Source: Hoyosella levis (GTDB taxonomy: Bacteria; Actinomycetota; Actinomycetes; Mycobacteriales; Mycobacteriaceae). From it: a stretch of DNA of 64,000 bases. A program made the translations under genes and the position numbers. Location of the stretch: assembly GCF_026008515.1 (NCBI RefSeq), contig NZ_BQYM01000005.1, positions 62,001 to 126,000 of the forward strand. The letters are read 5' to 3'. This document shows positions 8,704-18,988 of this stretch, piece by piece; the first letter of the stretch is position 1; each line of letters opens with the position of its first letter. Under the pieces are notes generated by a model. That model was not told the DNA's origin. It made no database searches and worked only from the letters and a program-made list of their open reading frames with translations.

Positions 8704-10046
8704 CAGGCACCCAGCAGGCTCTGGCCGCACACGCGGACGGTGTTGCCGGTGACCGCGCTGGAGGCAGGGCTGGCGAAGAACGCGATCGTCTCGGCGACGT
8801 CCACGGTCTGGCCACCCTGGAGCAGCGAGTTGAGGCGACGGCCGACCTCGCGGGTGGCGAGCGGGATCGCGGCGGTCATCTGGGTCTCGATGAAGCCCGG
8901 GGCGACCGCGTTGATGGTGATGGACTTCTTCGCGAGCTCGGGAGCCTCGGCGTCGACCATGCCGATCACGCCGGCCTTGGAGGCGCCGTAGTTGGTCTGG
9001 CCGCGGTTGCCGGCGATGCCCGCGATGGACGAGACATCCACCACGCGGCCGCCTTCCTTGAGGCCACCGTTGGCGACGAGGCCCTCGGTGATGTTCTTCG
9101 GGGCAACGAGGTTGACGGCCATGACGGAGTTCCAGCGACCGTCGTCCATGTTGGCGAGCATCTTGTCGCGGGTGATGCCGGCGTTGTGGACGACGATGTC
9201 GAGGCCGCCGAAGCGCTGGGCGGTCTCGGCGATCTTCTCCGCGGCATTGCTCGCGGTGACGTCGAGGGCGAGGGCCACGCCCCCGATCTTGTTGGCGACG
9301 TCGGAGAGCGCGTCGCCGGCCTGCGGCACGTCGGCCACGATCACCTTGGCGCCGTCACGGCCCATGATCTCGGCGATGGTGGCGCCGATGCCACGTGCGG
9401 CACCGGTGACGAGCACGACCTTGCCGTCGAGCGGCTTGTCCCAGTCCGCGGGAGCCGAAGCGGACTTCTCGTCCACGCGGACAACCTGGCCATCGACATA
9501 CGCCGACTTGGCGGACAGGAAGAACCGCAGCGGCGCGGCAAGGCCGGTGAAGTCGTTCTTGGCCTTCGGGGAGACGTACAGGAGGTTCGCGGTGGCGCCA
9601 CGGCGCAGCTCCTTGGCGATGGAGCGGCTGAAGCCCTCCAGGGCGCGCTGGGCGATGCGCTCATCGGTCTTCTTCACCAGTTCCGGCGTGGTGCCGATGA
9701 CCAGGATGCGGGCACAAGGCGCCATCTTGCGCATGAGCGGCTTGAAGAAGTCGTGGAGCTGCTTGAGGCCCTCGATGGTCGTGATGCCAGTGGCGTCGAA
9801 GACCAGGCCACCGAACTTATCGGTGGTGTCGTCGCCGAGCTCGTAGTCCGACAGCAGGTCCCGGATCGGCTCGACGAGACGGCCCTCGCCGCCAACGATG
9901 ACGGGGCCGGGCAGCGCGGGCTCGCCAGCCTTGTAGCGGCGCAGCTCCTCCGGCTGCGGCAGGCCCATCTTGCCCGCCAGGAACGCGCCTGGGGCGGATG
10001 AGATCAGTGTGGAGTAAAGATCGGTGCTTCCCTTTTTGCCTGACAC
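8703..10046 (-). CDS. fabG4: High-molecular-weight 3-oxoacyl reductase FabG4
   Basis: It is an NADH-dependent beta-ketoacyl-CoA/ACP reductase of 447 residues, longer than ordinary FabG because of an N-terminal flavodoxin-like domain of about 200 residues lacking obvious catalytic residues. The C-terminal Rossmann domain shows TGAARGIG for cofactor binding, HNAGITRD, and the SDR triad Ser340, Tyr353 and Lys357 with canonical spacing. The ATG at 10046 lies in a divergent promoter region shared with fadA2 that contains a TetR-type operator. It is followed by htdX with a one-base overlap. Equivalent to Rv0242c. Confidence 0.93.
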   Translation of the reverse strand: MSGKKGSTDLYSTLISSAPGAFLAGKMGLPQPEELRRYKAGEPALPGPVIVGGEGRLVEPIRDLLSDYELGDDTTDKFGGLVFDATGITTIEGLKQLHDFFKPLMRKMAPCARILVIGTTPELVKKTDERIAQRALEGFSRSIAKELRRGATANLLYVSPKAKNDFTGLAAPLRFFLSAKSAYVDGQVVRVDEKSASAPADWDKPLDGKVVLVTGAARGIGATIAEIMGRDGAKVIVADVPQAGDALSDVANKIGGVALALDVTASNAAEKIAETAQRFGGLDIVVHNAGITRDKMLANMDDGRWNSVMAVNLVAPKNITEGLVANGGLKEGGRVVDVSSIAGIAGNRGQTNYGASKAGVIGMVDAEAPELAKKSITINAVAPGFIETQMTAAIPLATREVGRRLNSLLQGGQTVDVAETIAFFASPASSAVTGNTVRVCGQSLLGA

Positions 10047-10216
10047 GTGTCACCTCTCGTGAGTGTTGTCACTCGTCGCAGTTTCGCTTGTCGCAGTTCG
10101 CTACCGCACGGGCATTCACCTGCGGCGCGCCGCAGGGATGGGCGACATCCACGCATCGCCCCCGGCCGCGTTGTATCCTCCCGGAATGTACGCCGGAGTG
10201 CACGGTATCGACAACT

Positions 10217-10234
10217 AACTTACCGGTGAGTAAG
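10217..10234. promoter_or_regulatory. TetR-type operator between divergent fabG4 and fadA2
   Basis: AACTTACCGGTGAGTAAG resembles the tetR palindrome at 7061-7080 (CTTAC and GTAAG half sites). It lies about 45 bp before fadA2 and 170 bp before fabG4, so one site could govern both transcripts. Confidence 0.65.
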
Positions 10235-10277
10235 AATACGTGGTAGTCCAACACTCCCGAATTGTTTGGAGACTGAA

Positions 10278-11594
10278 GTGACATCGTCGAATAAAGCGGC
10301 CAAAGCCCCCGAGGGCCGGCAGACCCGGCCCGTAGCGATCCTCGGCGGCAACCGCATCCCGTTCGCGCGCAGCAACAAGGCCTACTCGAAGGCTTCCAAC
10401 CAGGATATGTTCACTGCCGCGCTCGACGGGCTCGTGAGCCGGTTCAGCCTGCAGAACGAGGAGATCGGCCTCGTCGCCGGCGGCGCCGTCCTCAAGCACT
10501 CGCGCGATTTCAACCTCATCCGCGAGTCCGTGCTCGGTAGCGCCCTCGCGCCCTACACCCCCGCGATCGATGTGCAGCAGGCCTGCGGCACCGGCCTCAC
10601 CGCCATCAGCATCGTCGCGGACCAGATCGCCCTCGGGCGCTCCGAGTCCGGCATCGGTGGCGGCAGCGACACCACCTCCGACGCGCCGATCGCCGTCAAC
10701 GAGGAACTGCGCAGCCTGCTGCTCGACCTCAACCGCGCCAAGACCACCGGTGATCGCATCAAGCTGCTCGGCAACCTTCGCCCGAGCCAGCTCGTGCCCG
10801 CCATCCCCAGCAACGGCGAGCCCCGCACGGGCCTGTCGATGGGCGAGCACGCCGCGATCACCGCCAAGGAGTTCGGCGTCTCCCGCGAGGGCCAGGACGA
10901 GCTCGCCGCGGCCTCGCACCAGAACATGGCCAAGGCCTGGGACGCCGGGTTCTTCAATGACCTCACCACTCCGTTCCTCGGACTGACCCGGGACGACAAC
11001 CTTCGCCCGGACTCGAGCGCCGAGAAGCTCGCCAAGCTCAAGCCGGTCTTCGGCACCTCCCTCGGGGACGCCACCATGACTGCCGGCAACTCCACCCCGC
11101 TCACGGACGGTGCCTCCACGGTGCTGCTGGCGAGCGACGAGTGGGCCGCCCAGCGCAACATCCCCGTCCTCGCGTACCTGCGTGACTACGAGACCGCCGC
11201 TGTTGACTTCATCCACGGCCCCGACGGCCTGCTGATGGCGCCGACCTTCGCGATCCCGCGGATGCTCAAGCGCAACGGCCTCTCCCTCCAGGACTTCGAC
11301 TTCTACGAGATCCACGAGGCATTCGCCTCGGTCGTGCTGTGCACCCTCGCGGCCTTCGAGTCGGAGGAGTACTGCAAGGATCGCCTCGGCCTCGACAGCG
11401 CGCTCGGCACGATCGACCGCAGCAAGCTCAACGTCAAGGGCTCCTCGCTCGCGGCCGGGCACCCGTTCGCCGCGACCGGTGGCCGCATCGTCGCCTCGAC
11501 CGCGAAGATGCTCGCCGAGAACGGTGGCGGGCGCGCGCTCGTGTCGGTCTGCGCCGCTGGCGGCCAGGGCGCTGTGGCCATCATCGAGGCGTAA
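10278..11594 (+). CDS. fadA2: Acetyl-CoA acetyltransferase/thiolase FadA2
   Basis: It is a thiolase catalysing reversible Claisen condensation or thiolytic cleavage of 3-ketoacyl-CoA. The nucleophile Cys103 lies in DVQQACGTGLTAI, His346 in YEIHEAFA, and the second Cys425 in SVCAAGGQGAVAI, so the active site is complete. Length is 438 residues. GTG 10278 is chosen for its GGAG ribosome site; TTG 10266 is in frame but overlaps that site. It is divergent from fabG4 and equals Rv0243. A strong rho-independent hairpin follows at 11660. Confidence 0.92.
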   Translation: MTSSNKAAKAPEGRQTRPVAILGGNRIPFARSNKAYSKASNQDMFTAALDGLVSRFSLQNEEIGLVAGGAVLKHSRDFNLIRESVLGSALAPYTPAIDVQQACGTGLTAISIVADQIALGRSESGIGGGSDTTSDAPIAVNEELRSLLLDLNRAKTTGDRIKLLGNLRPSQLVPAIPSNGEPRTGLSMGEHAAITAKEFGVSREGQDELAAASHQNMAKAWDAGFFNDLTTPFLGLTRDDNLRPDSSAEKLAKLKPVFGTSLGDATMTAGNSTPLTDGASTVLLASDEWAAQRNIPVLAYLRDYETAAVDFIHGPDGLLMAPTFAIPRMLKRNGLSLQDFDFYEIHEAFASVVLCTLAAFESEEYCKDRLGLDSALGTIDRSKLNVKGSSLAAGHPFAATGGRIVASTAKMLAENGGGRALVSVCAAGGQGAVAIIEA

Positions 11595-11659
11595 GTCTCG
11601 CGCATCAAGCAGGTCGAGTGATGGATTCGCCTGCCTGGTCATGATCGCTGGCTTGCGGG

Positions 11660-11693
11660 AGCCCCCGGGTAGTTGTTGCAGCCCGGGGGCTTT
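11660..11693 (+). terminator. Intrinsic terminator after fadA2
   Basis: AGCCCCCGGG (11660-11669) pairs perfectly with CCCGGGGGCT (11682-11691) across a 12-nt loop and is followed by TTTCG. It lies 66 bp past the fadA2 stop. Confidence 0.85.
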
Positions 11694-11781
11694 CGCGTTC
11701 CAGCGGTCCCGCGCGGGCCGGGGCCGATTCGTGGTTCGCGGGGCCTGTAACGCGTTGCGGGGCAACGCCGATACGGCTAGT

Positions 11782-11832
11782 AAGTCCCGCGCGTAGACCC
11801 GAAACCCCGACCCGGCCGTCCGCGCGGGACTT
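11782..11832. repeat. 12-bp inverted repeat in the fadA2-vanW gap
   Basis: AAGTCCCGCGCG (11782-11793) is the exact reverse complement of CGCGCGGGACTT (11821-11832), with a 27-nt loop. The gap from 11595 to 11981 holds only this repeat, the fadA2 terminator and probably the vanW promoter near CCTAACCTAGCTAGG (about 11926-11940). No gene is seen there. Confidence 0.55.
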
Positions 11833-11981
11833 CCCGCGCGCCGCGGCCGCCTGGTCACGGACGAGGGGCAGGACTTGTCGGGATTGGTTTAGGTCATGCC
11901 GCCGCGCGAGCGCGATGGCGCGGGGCCTAACCTAGCTAGGAAGCGTGTTACCGGAGCCGCTTGAGCGGTTGGGAGGCGACT

Positions 11982-13841
11982 GTGGCGAATCGCAGAAGTT
12001 CGAGGGCACGGCCGTTGGTGGTCGTGGCCGGCCTGCTGATGGTGCTGGTCCTGGCCGGCGCGGTGGCTTACGCGGTGGATTGGTTCGTATCCCGGGACAA
12101 GGTGCCGCGCAACGTGACCGTGGCCGCTGTCGAGATCGGCGGACTGTCCCCCGAGGATGCGCGGCAGCGGCTGGAGGCGGAGCTGGTGCCCCGCGCCTCG
12201 GAACCGTTCGTGGTGATCGCGGACGAGATGGAGTCGTCGATCCTGCCGGACGAGGCGGGCCTGGCGCTCGATATCGAGGCGACGGTCGATCAGGCTAGTC
12301 GCCAGCCCCTGAATCCGGTGACGCGACTCGCTGATCTGTTCCGCACCCGCGAGGTCGGTTTCGCCAGCACCGTCGACGGTGCCCGGCTCGAGGCCGTCGT
12401 CGATGAGGTGAAGGCAGCCGTCGATGAGGAGGCGGTGGAGGGCGATATCGTCTTCGTCGATGGTGCTCCGCAGCTCATCCAGCCACGCGACGGCCTCATC
12501 GTGCCCGCCGACGAGGCTCGCGCCACGATCGTGGAGCGGTGGCTGTTCCCCGAGCCCGTGCGGCTACCCGTGCAGGTCGAAGAGGTGACCGTCACCGAGG
12601 AAGGCCTCGATGCGGCACTGACGGAGTTCGCGCAGCCCGCGGTCTCCTCGAACCTGGTGATTCGTGGCAAGGATGGCGCCGAGGCAGTCCTTGCCCCCGA
12701 GGAAATGGGCGATGTCGTGTCGTTCGCCCCGGATGGTGACGGTGGGCTCGAGCCCGAGTACAGCGTGGATGCCGCGCGAAGGGCATTGGCTCCGCAGTTG
12801 CGCGAGACAGAGGTCCCGCCGGTAGAGGCGACGGTACGGATCGGTGACGATGGGCCCGAGGTCGTGCCCGATCAGGTGGGCACCACCGTTGACTGGGACG
12901 CGACCCTCGCGGACCTCCCCGAGCTGATGCAGCGCGTCGAGGGCCGCACCGTGGACGCGGTCTACGAGGACACCCAGGCAGAGTTCACCACAGCTGATGC
13001 CGAGGCACTGGGCATCGAGGAAGTGATCGGCGAGTTCACCACTGGCGGATTCGCCTCCGCCTCGGGCGTCAATATCAGGCAGGCCGCGGAGGAGACCAAC
13101 GGCGCGATCATCGAGCCGGGCGAGACGTTTTCCCTCAATAACCACACCGGTACCCGCAGCTACGCGCAGGGATACGTTGACTCCGGCATCATCCTCGGTG
13201 GTCGGCCGTCGACCGCGGTCGGTGGCGGCGTGAGCCAGTTCGCGACCACGCTCTACAACGCCGCATACTTCGCCGGGCTCGAGGATGTTGATCACACCGA
13301 GCACAGCTACTACATCTCGCGGTACCCAGCAGGCCGCGAGGCGACGGTCTTCGAGGGATCGATCGATCTCCAGTTCCGCAACCAGTACGACACGGGCGTG
13401 CTCATCCAGTCATTCGGCGATCAGTCATCGGTGACGGTACGCATGTGGGGCACCAAGACCGTCGACGTCGAATCGGTCAACGGTGGCCGGTGGGACTACA
13501 CCTCGCCGCCACGGATCACCCTCCGCGAGGGCCCGAACTGCCAGCCAAGCGCCGGTGGCCAGGGATTCACCACCAGTGATACGCGCATCATTCGCGACGC
13601 GGACTCCGGCGACGAGATCTCGCGCGAGACCCGCACGGTCCGCTACGTGCCGCAGCCAGAAGTGGTCTGCGAGGCGCCGCCTCCGCCACCACCGCCCTCG
13701 GATGACGACGAGGGTGACAACGGCGACGAGGGGGAGGAGCGTCCGTCCGAGGAGCCCGAGCCCTCCGAGCCCGAGCCCTCCGAGCCAGCTCCACCCGCGG
13801 AGCCAGCTCCCTCCGAGCCAGCTCCACCCGCTGAGGGCTAG
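11982..13841 (+). CDS. VanW-family membrane-anchored cell-wall protein
   Basis: This protein of about 619 residues has a single N-terminal transmembrane segment (VVVAGLLMVLVLAGAVAYAV) and a large extracytoplasmic part. The middle contains two peptidoglycan-binding-4-like repeats, and the VanW core follows: NIRQAAEETNGAIIEPGETFSLN, GYVDSGIILGG, VGGGVSQFATTLYNAAY. The C-terminus is low-complexity, with a Pro stretch and then repeated PSEPEPSEPAPPAEP units, probably crossing the wall. GTG 11982 follows a strong GGGAGG site. VanW proteins are linked to glycopeptide resistance clusters in Firmicutes but have no proven activity; in actinobacteria they are taken as wall-associated proteins. Confidence 0.85.
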   Translation: MANRRSSRARPLVVVAGLLMVLVLAGAVAYAVDWFVSRDKVPRNVTVAAVEIGGLSPEDARQRLEAELVPRASEPFVVIADEMESSILPDEAGLALDIEATVDQASRQPLNPVTRLADLFRTREVGFASTVDGARLEAVVDEVKAAVDEEAVEGDIVFVDGAPQLIQPRDGLIVPADEARATIVERWLFPEPVRLPVQVEEVTVTEEGLDAALTEFAQPAVSSNLVIRGKDGAEAVLAPEEMGDVVSFAPDGDGGLEPEYSVDAARRALAPQLRETEVPPVEATVRIGDDGPEVVPDQVGTTVDWDATLADLPELMQRVEGRTVDAVYEDTQAEFTTADAEALGIEEVIGEFTTGGFASASGVNIRQAAEETNGAIIEPGETFSLNNHTGTRSYAQGYVDSGIILGGRPSTAVGGGVSQFATTLYNAAYFAGLEDVDHTEHSYYISRYPAGREATVFEGSIDLQFRNQYDTGVLIQSFGDQSSVTVRMWGTKTVDVESVNGGRWDYTSPPRITLREGPNCQPSAGGQGFTTSDTRIIRDADSGDEISRETRTVRYVPQPEVVCEAPPPPPPPSDDDEGDNGDEGEERPSEEPEPSEPEPSEPAPPAEPAPSEPAPPAEG

Positions 13842-14014
13842 TAGCCAGCCGCGCGGGCCGCGCGACTCCGAGCCCGCGCGGGGCGCCCCCTTCCGCAAAC
13901 GCACCGCAAACTGACCGCACAGTGGCGTGTTGCACCGGCGTGTCGAGCAGTTTCTATCGCGTTTGGCGCGCGGTGCCACGGGATGCCGCTGGGTGCCAGC
14001 GGATCAGCCCTCGA

Positions 14015-16027
14015 TTACGCCGGGATGGGTGGGTGCAGGCGCTTCATGCTCCATTCCTGCTGCCGCCGGGCGGCGTAGGCCGAGATCGCCATCGAGACGA
14101 CGAGCAAGCCAGCAAGGACTATCACGGACTGCCAGAGCCTGCCGTCGGCGCCACCGATGATGAGCTGCCGCAAACCGGTGACGGAGTATGTCATCGGCAC
14201 GTAGGGGTGGATGGTCTCGAAGAGCTGGCCGGTGGTCTCGGGCGGGTAGAGCCCGCCGGCGGAGACGAGGTTGATCATGAGCAGGGCGAGCACGGCGACG
14301 CGCGCGGTCGAGGGGCCGAGCAGCACGAAGATCATCTGGATGAACGCGAGGAACGCGAACCCGACGAGAACGAGGAAGATGAGCAGCCCGGCGGGATTGG
14401 CGGCCTCGAGTCCGATCGCGTAGCGCACCACGAGGAAGGTGACGACGGCCTGGGCGGCGCTGACGAGCATCGCGGGCCAGTAGGACGCGAGGATGGTGCG
14501 CAGCCCGCCGAGTCCCGCGGCGAGCGGCCGGGACTGGAGGGGCCGCATGAGCATCCAGAGAATGAATCCGCCGATGAACAGGGCCAGCGAGATGAAGAAC
14601 GGGGCCATGCCCGTGCCGAAGGTGGAGGCGTAGGCCACGTGGCGGGGGTTGACCTCGAGCGGCCCACCGATCACTTCGGCGTGCTCGAGGCGCTCCTGGT
14701 TGTTCCAGTCGGGAATCTGCTGGGACCCGGCAGCGAGCTCGCTGGCGAGGAGGGTGGCGCCCTCGTCGAGGCGGCTGGTGCCGTCGGTGAGCTGGTCGAT
14801 GCCGCCCACCAGTTCCCCGCCACCGTCGGCGAGCTGGCGTAGTCCGTCGGCGAGCTCGACGGCTCCGTTGTTGATCTCCTGCGCGCCGTCGCGGAGCTGG
14901 GTGACGCCGCCGGTGAGCTGGTCGCCACCGTCGGCGGCGAGGGCGAGGCCAGTGCGGAACGGGCTGGTGGGGTCACCGATCTGGTAGGCGAGCTGGGCGG
15001 CGCCATCGCGGAGCTGCTGGAGCTGGCTTTGTGACTCGGGACCGAAGCCCTGCCGGTCGATCTCGCCGCGGATCCGGTCGAGCTCGGCGGCGCCGTCATG
15101 GGCTACCGGGTGGGGGACGGTGCGCAGGAGCGTGGCGACCTCGCTGAGCGTGCCGGTGATGTGCGCCTGCTTCTCGGCGAGCACGTCGAGCTGGGCGACG
15201 AGCTGGTTCACTCCGCCGCTGAGCTGGTCGGCCCCGTCGCCGAGCTGCCGCGCGCCATCCTGGAGGTCATCGAGCCCGTCGGCGAGGGGCAGGACTCCGT
15301 CGGTGAGCTGCTGGATGCCGCTAGAGAGCTGGCCGGTGCCATCCGCGAGGACGTTCGCGCCGTCGCGGGCGGTGACGAGGTTGGTGGCGAGCAGCTGCGC
15401 GCCCTCGCCTAGCTCGGCTACCCCGGCACGGAGCTCGCTGGTGCCGTCGGCGAGCTGCTGGCTGCCGTCGGCTGCCTCGACGAGCCCGCCACGGACTGTC
15501 TGGAGGCCGACAAGGACTTGGTCGACGGACTGGGCACCGATGGTCTCGGACATGACATTGAGGATGCGATCCATCGCGGTCTGGGCGATGGTGGTGCCGA
15601 TGGCGTTGGTGGCGTCGTTGTAGGTGACACGGATGGTGGCCTTGCGCGGGTCGTCCCCCGCGGCGGAGACGAGGGCCTCGCTGAAGTCCTCGGGGAACTC
15701 GACGGCGAAGTAGTAGGTCCCGTCCTCGACGCCCTGTTGAGCCTGCTCCTGGTTGACGCGGACCCAGCCGAGGTCGCCGCGCTGCTGGAGCTCGCGGGTG
15801 ACTTGCTCGCCGAACCGGACAGTCAACCCGTCCATCCGCGCTCCGGTGTCGCTGTTGACGATGGCGACGGGCATCTCGTCGACCTTGCCGAGCGGGTTCC
15901 AGTAGGCCCACAGGTACATGGCGCCATACAGGAGCGGCAGGAAGATGATCGCCACGATGGCGAGGCGGGGGAGCTTCTCGCGGCCGAACCTCTTGAGCTC
16001 GGTGCCGAAGGAGAGTGCTGCGACCAT
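14015..16027 (-). CDS. YhgE/Pip-domain membrane protein
   Basis: This protein of about 670 residues is arranged as one N-terminal TM segment (LAIVAIIFLPLLYGAMYLWAY), a long extracytoplasmic region and a C-terminal ABC-2-like block of about five TM segments. The extracytoplasmic region is built from repeated 7-11 residue units of the type QLxDGxxQLxxG (from QQLADGTSELRAG to QLTDGTSRLDEG), the hallmark of the YhgE/Pip family, including phage-infection protein Pip. ATG 16027 has GGAG in front; a longer frame to 16069 would overlap the upstream ATPase gene. That gene ends 22 nt upstream, so the two form an operon and probably one export-type complex. Substrate is unknown. Confidence 0.85.
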   Translation of the reverse strand: MVAALSFGTELKRFGREKLPRLAIVAIIFLPLLYGAMYLWAYWNPLGKVDEMPVAIVNSDTGARMDGLTVRFGEQVTRELQQRGDLGWVRVNQEQAQQGVEDGTYYFAVEFPEDFSEALVSAAGDDPRKATIRVTYNDATNAIGTTIAQTAMDRILNVMSETIGAQSVDQVLVGLQTVRGGLVEAADGSQQLADGTSELRAGVAELGEGAQLLATNLVTARDGANVLADGTGQLSSGIQQLTDGVLPLADGLDDLQDGARQLGDGADQLSGGVNQLVAQLDVLAEKQAHITGTLSEVATLLRTVPHPVAHDGAAELDRIRGEIDRQGFGPESQSQLQQLRDGAAQLAYQIGDPTSPFRTGLALAADGGDQLTGGVTQLRDGAQEINNGAVELADGLRQLADGGGELVGGIDQLTDGTSRLDEGATLLASELAAGSQQIPDWNNQERLEHAEVIGGPLEVNPRHVAYASTFGTGMAPFFISLALFIGGFILWMLMRPLQSRPLAAGLGGLRTILASYWPAMLVSAAQAVVTFLVVRYAIGLEAANPAGLLIFLVLVGFAFLAFIQMIFVLLGPSTARVAVLALLMINLVSAGGLYPPETTGQLFETIHPYVPMTYSVTGLRQLIIGGADGRLWQSVIVLAGLLVVSMAISAYAARRQQEWSMKRLHPPIPA

Positions 16028-16049
16028 GGTTGGAGTCTCCGGACGGGGG

Positions 16050-16736
16050 TCAGTGGCGGCTGGCGGCAAGCTCGAGGCGAAGCACCGCGGGATGGTCAGC
16101 TACGGGATCTGCGGACGTAGTGAGGACGGTGGTGTGCTCGGTGAGAGCGGCGAGCTGCTCGACGAGAAAGCCCCGCTCGGTGCTGTCCTCGATCTGGGCG
16201 AGGTCGTCGACAGCGAGGATGCGCGGGCTGCTCATCATCGACAGCGAGATCTGTAGCAGCAGTCGCTCGAGCTGGCTGAGGTCCCACAGCACGGTCTTGC
16301 CGGTGGGGATGGGGCGATCGCCGAACAGGGGAGCGCAGGCGTGCTCGACATCCGCGTCGCCGAGGCGGCCCACGGGCCGGTACCAGGGGCTGTTCCAGGT
16401 GGCGCGCTCGCGCAGCGCATCGCGGACGGTGAGGCTGTCGTCGAGGTCGTCGATGGTGCGGAAGCCAGCGATGGCGGTGTGCTTGCGGATGCGATGGCCC
16501 CGCTTGGGGTAGGGCAGGCCGAGGATGGTCGCGGACCCTGCGCTCGGGCGCATGCGCGCGGTGAGGGTGAGCAGCAGCGCGGTCCGTCCGGTGCCCGGGG
16601 GGCTCTGGATGACCGCGAGGTCGCCCTCCTGGATGTCGAAGGTGTGCGGGCCATAGACCGTGCCGCGCGAGCCACGGAGCGAGAGGTCGGCGACGGAAAT
16701 GATGGGTTCGGCGGTGTCGCCGCGCGCGTCGTCCAT
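16050..16736 (-). CDS. Degenerate ABC-type ATPase paired with the YhgE/Pip protein
   Basis: This 228-residue protein has the ABC ATPase layout but altered motifs. The P-loop reads SPPGTGRTALL, with Arg where the catalytic Lys should be. The signature region is LSQLERLLLQISL rather than LSGGQ. The Walker B-like segment ILAVDDLAQIED lacks the usual DE pair. It may bind nucleotide weakly or act as a structural subunit. Its gene lies immediately upstream of the YhgE/Pip membrane gene on the same strand. The ATG at 16736 is preceded by GGAGGAACCACCC, a good ribosome site. Confidence 0.8.
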   Translation of the reverse strand: MDDARGDTAEPIISVADLSLRGSRGTVYGPHTFDIQEGDLAVIQSPPGTGRTALLLTLTARMRPSAGSATILGLPYPKRGHRIRKHTAIAGFRTIDDLDDSLTVRDALRERATWNSPWYRPVGRLGDADVEHACAPLFGDRPIPTGKTVLWDLSQLERLLLQISLSMMSSPRILAVDDLAQIEDSTERGFLVEQLAALTEHTTVLTTSADPVADHPAVLRLELAASRH

Positions 16737-16926
16737 GGGTGGTTCCTCCGCCGTGTTGCCGCCATGTTCCCGGGATGCCGCGTAGTCGCTGGCAATGGGG
16801 CGGGCCCCGTGGTGTCCACTATCGCGGACGACGCATTGGTGTGCCCGTTGTTTGACGCTACTGACTGCTGATCAATCATGTACGGGAAGGTGGCGGAAAT
16901 CATGCGCCCGGCGCGGTGATGCGAGA

Positions 16927-16956
16927 AGGGGCGGACCGCTTGCGCGGCCCGCCCCT
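16927..16956 (-). terminator. Hairpin after fadE5
   Basis: AGGGGCGG (16927-16934) and CCGCCCCT (16949-16956) form a stem with extra pairing inside the loop, 28 bp past the fadE5 stop. On the minus strand it is followed by TTCTC, so it is a plausible but U-poor terminator. Confidence 0.6.
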
Positions 16957-16983
16957 ACTAGGTGCTCGGTGGTGCGAGGTGGA

Positions 16984-18819
16984 TCAGAACGCCGCCTCGT
17001 CGAGCTCCATCAGGTCGAGGTCGATGTTGGTGAGGACCTGCCGGATGGCGTGGATCTCGGGCAGCATGTTCTTCGCGAAGAACGAGCCAACCGCGACCTT
17101 GCCCTGGTAGAACGGCACATCCTTCTCGCTGGCGCCCTTGTCGAGCGCGGCGAGAGCCACCTCGGCCTGGCGCAGCAGCAGCCAGCCGATGAGCAGGTCG
17201 CCCACGGCGAGCAGCAGGCGCACAGAGCCGAGACCGATCTTGTAGAGCTCCTCGATCTGCTCGGCGGCACCCATGAGGTGCCCGGTGAACGTGCCCAGGA
17301 TCGCCTGGACATCCTCGAGCGCCGCGTTGAGGAGCTCGCGCTCGTTCTTCAGGCGCTCGTCACCGTTCGGGTCGTCGATGAACTTCTTGATCTCGCCGGC
17401 GACGTGGGCCAGAGCAACGCCCTTGTCGCGGGCGATCTTGCGGAAGAAGAAGTCGAGCGCCTGGATGGCCGTGGTGCCCTCGTACAGCGAGTCGATCTTG
17501 GCGTCGCGGATGTACTGCTCGATCGGGTAGTCCTGGAGGAAGCCCGATCCTCCGAGGGTCTGCAGCGACTCGGTGAGGTACTGGTAGGCACGCTCGGAGC
17601 CGACGCCCTTGACGATCGGCAGCAGCAGGTCGTTGATGCGGTAGGCGAGGTCCTTGTCAACGCCGGCGACGAGCTTCGCGGCAGCCTCGTCCTGGTGCAC
17701 GGCGGTGTAGAGGTACACAGCGCGCAGGCCCTCGGCGTACGCCTTCTGCGACATCAGGCTGCGGCGCACGTCCGGGTGGTGCGTGATGGTCACGCGCGGC
17801 GCGGTCTTGTCGGTCATCTTCGTCATGTCCGACCCCTGGACGCGCTCCTTGGCGTAGGACAGCGCGTTGAGGTAGCCGGTGGAGAGGGTGGAGATCGCCT
17901 TGGTGCCGACCATCATGCGGGCGTGCTCGATGACCTCGAACATCTGCGCGATGCCCTCGTGCACCTCGCCGACCAGCCAGCCCACGGCGGGCTTGCCGTT
18001 CTGGCCGAAGGTCAGCTCGCACGTGGCGGAGACCTTCAGGCCCATCTTGTGCTCCACGCCGGTGACGTAGACGCCATTGTGCTCGCCGTACTCGCCGGTC
18101 TCCCAGTCCACGTGGTACTTCGGGACGAAGAACAGGCTCAGGCCCTTCGTGCCGGCGCCAGCGCCCTCGGGGCGCGCCAGAACGAGGTGCATGATGTTCG
18201 GGAAGAGGTCATCGGAGGTGGCGGAGGTGATGAAGCGCTTCACGCCCTCGATGTGCCAGGTGCCATCGTCCTGCTTGATGGCCTTGGTGCGGCCCGCGCC
18301 GACATCGGAACCGGCGTCCGGCTCGGTCAGCACCATCGTGGCGCCCCAGCCGTTCTCCACCGCGTGCTCGGCCCACTTCTTCTGCTCGTCGGTGCCGAGG
18401 TGGAACAGGACGTTCGCGAACGACGGCCCGGCCTGGTACATGAATGCCGCGGGCTGCGCGCCGAGCAGCATCTCCGCGATCGACCACACGAGGATGCGGG
18501 GCGCGGGGATGCCACCGATCTCCTCGGACAGGCCCATGCGGTACCACTCGCCGTCCCACAACGCACGGAAGGACTTCTTGAAGGACTCGGGAAGCGTGAC
18601 CTCGTGGGTCTCGGGGTCGAAGACAGGGGGATTGCGGTCCGCATCCGCGAAGGACTCGCCCAATGGGCCCTCAGCAAGACGCGAGACCTCGGACAGCATG
18701 TCGCGCACGGTGTCGACGTCCAGATCGCCGAACTCGCCGGACTTCAGGACTTCCTCGAGGCCCAGGAACTCGAAGAGGTTGAACTCCAGGTCGCGAACGT
18801 TGCTCTTGTAGTGGCCCAT
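16984..18819 (-). CDS. fadE5: Acyl-CoA dehydrogenase FadE5
   Basis: It is an FAD-dependent acyl-CoA dehydrogenase of the long (611-residue) mycobacterial FadE5 type, which oxidises medium- to long-chain acyl-CoAs. Recognisable parts are the N-terminal [18 protein letters not shown], the FAD/substrate loops [13 protein letters not shown] and [10 protein letters not shown], and the catalytic Glu447 in [15 protein letters not shown]-terminal helical extension completes the protein. ATG 18819 follows GGAGAGAG. A TetR-type operator lies 90 bp upstream. It matches Rv0244c and closes the fabG4-htdX/fadA2/fadE5 set. The upstream flippase gene is on the same strand but is separated by this operator-promoter region. 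Confidence 0.94.
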   Translation of the reverse strand: MGHYKSNVRDLEFNLFEFLGLEEVLKSGEFGDLDVDTVRDMLSEVSRLAEGPLGESFADADRNPPVFDPETHEVTLPESFKKSFRALWDGEWYRMGLSEEIGGIPAPRILVWSIAEMLLGAQPAAFMYQAGPSFANVLFHLGTDEQKKWAEHAVENGWGATMVLTEPDAGSDVGAGRTKAIKQDDGTWHIEGVKRFITSATSDDLFPNIMHLVLARPEGAGAGTKGLSLFFVPKYHVDWETGEYGEHNGVYVTGVEHKMGLKVSATCELTFGQNGKPAVGWLVGEVHEGIAQMFEVIEHARMMVGTKAISTLSTGYLNALSYAKERVQGSDMTKMTDKTAPRVTITHHPDVRRSLMSQKAYAEGLRAVYLYTAVHQDEAAAKLVAGVDKDLAYRINDLLLPIVKGVGSERAYQYLTESLQTLGGSGFLQDYPIEQYIRDAKIDSLYEGTTAIQALDFFFRKIARDKGVALAHVAGEIKKFIDDPNGDERLKNERELLNAALEDVQAILGTFTGHLMGAAEQIEELYKIGLGSVRLLLAVGDLLIGWLLLRQAEVALAALDKGASEKDVPFYQGKVAVGSFFAKNMLPEIHAIRQVLTNIDLDLMELDEAAF

Positions 18820-18907
18820 TCTTACACTCTCTCCGTTGAGATGTTCGTCGGATTCCCTACCAGCGAGATGACGCCGTGGCAGCCATTCACAAGATGGTCC
18901 ACCCGGC

Positions 18908-18927
18908 AACCTACTCGCCAGTAACTT
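18908..18927. promoter_or_regulatory. TetR-type operator upstream of fadE5
   Basis: AACCTACTCGCCAGTAACTT keeps the AAC-TAC and GTAA-TT arms of the 7061-7080 palindrome, with changes in the centre. It lies between the end of the flippase gene and the fadE5 start. Confidence 0.6.
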
Positions 18928-18988
18928 ACGTCAGTTTACGTCCCGGCCGCGCCCATGCCAATAGCGCGCCTTGCGAACTGCACCACAT

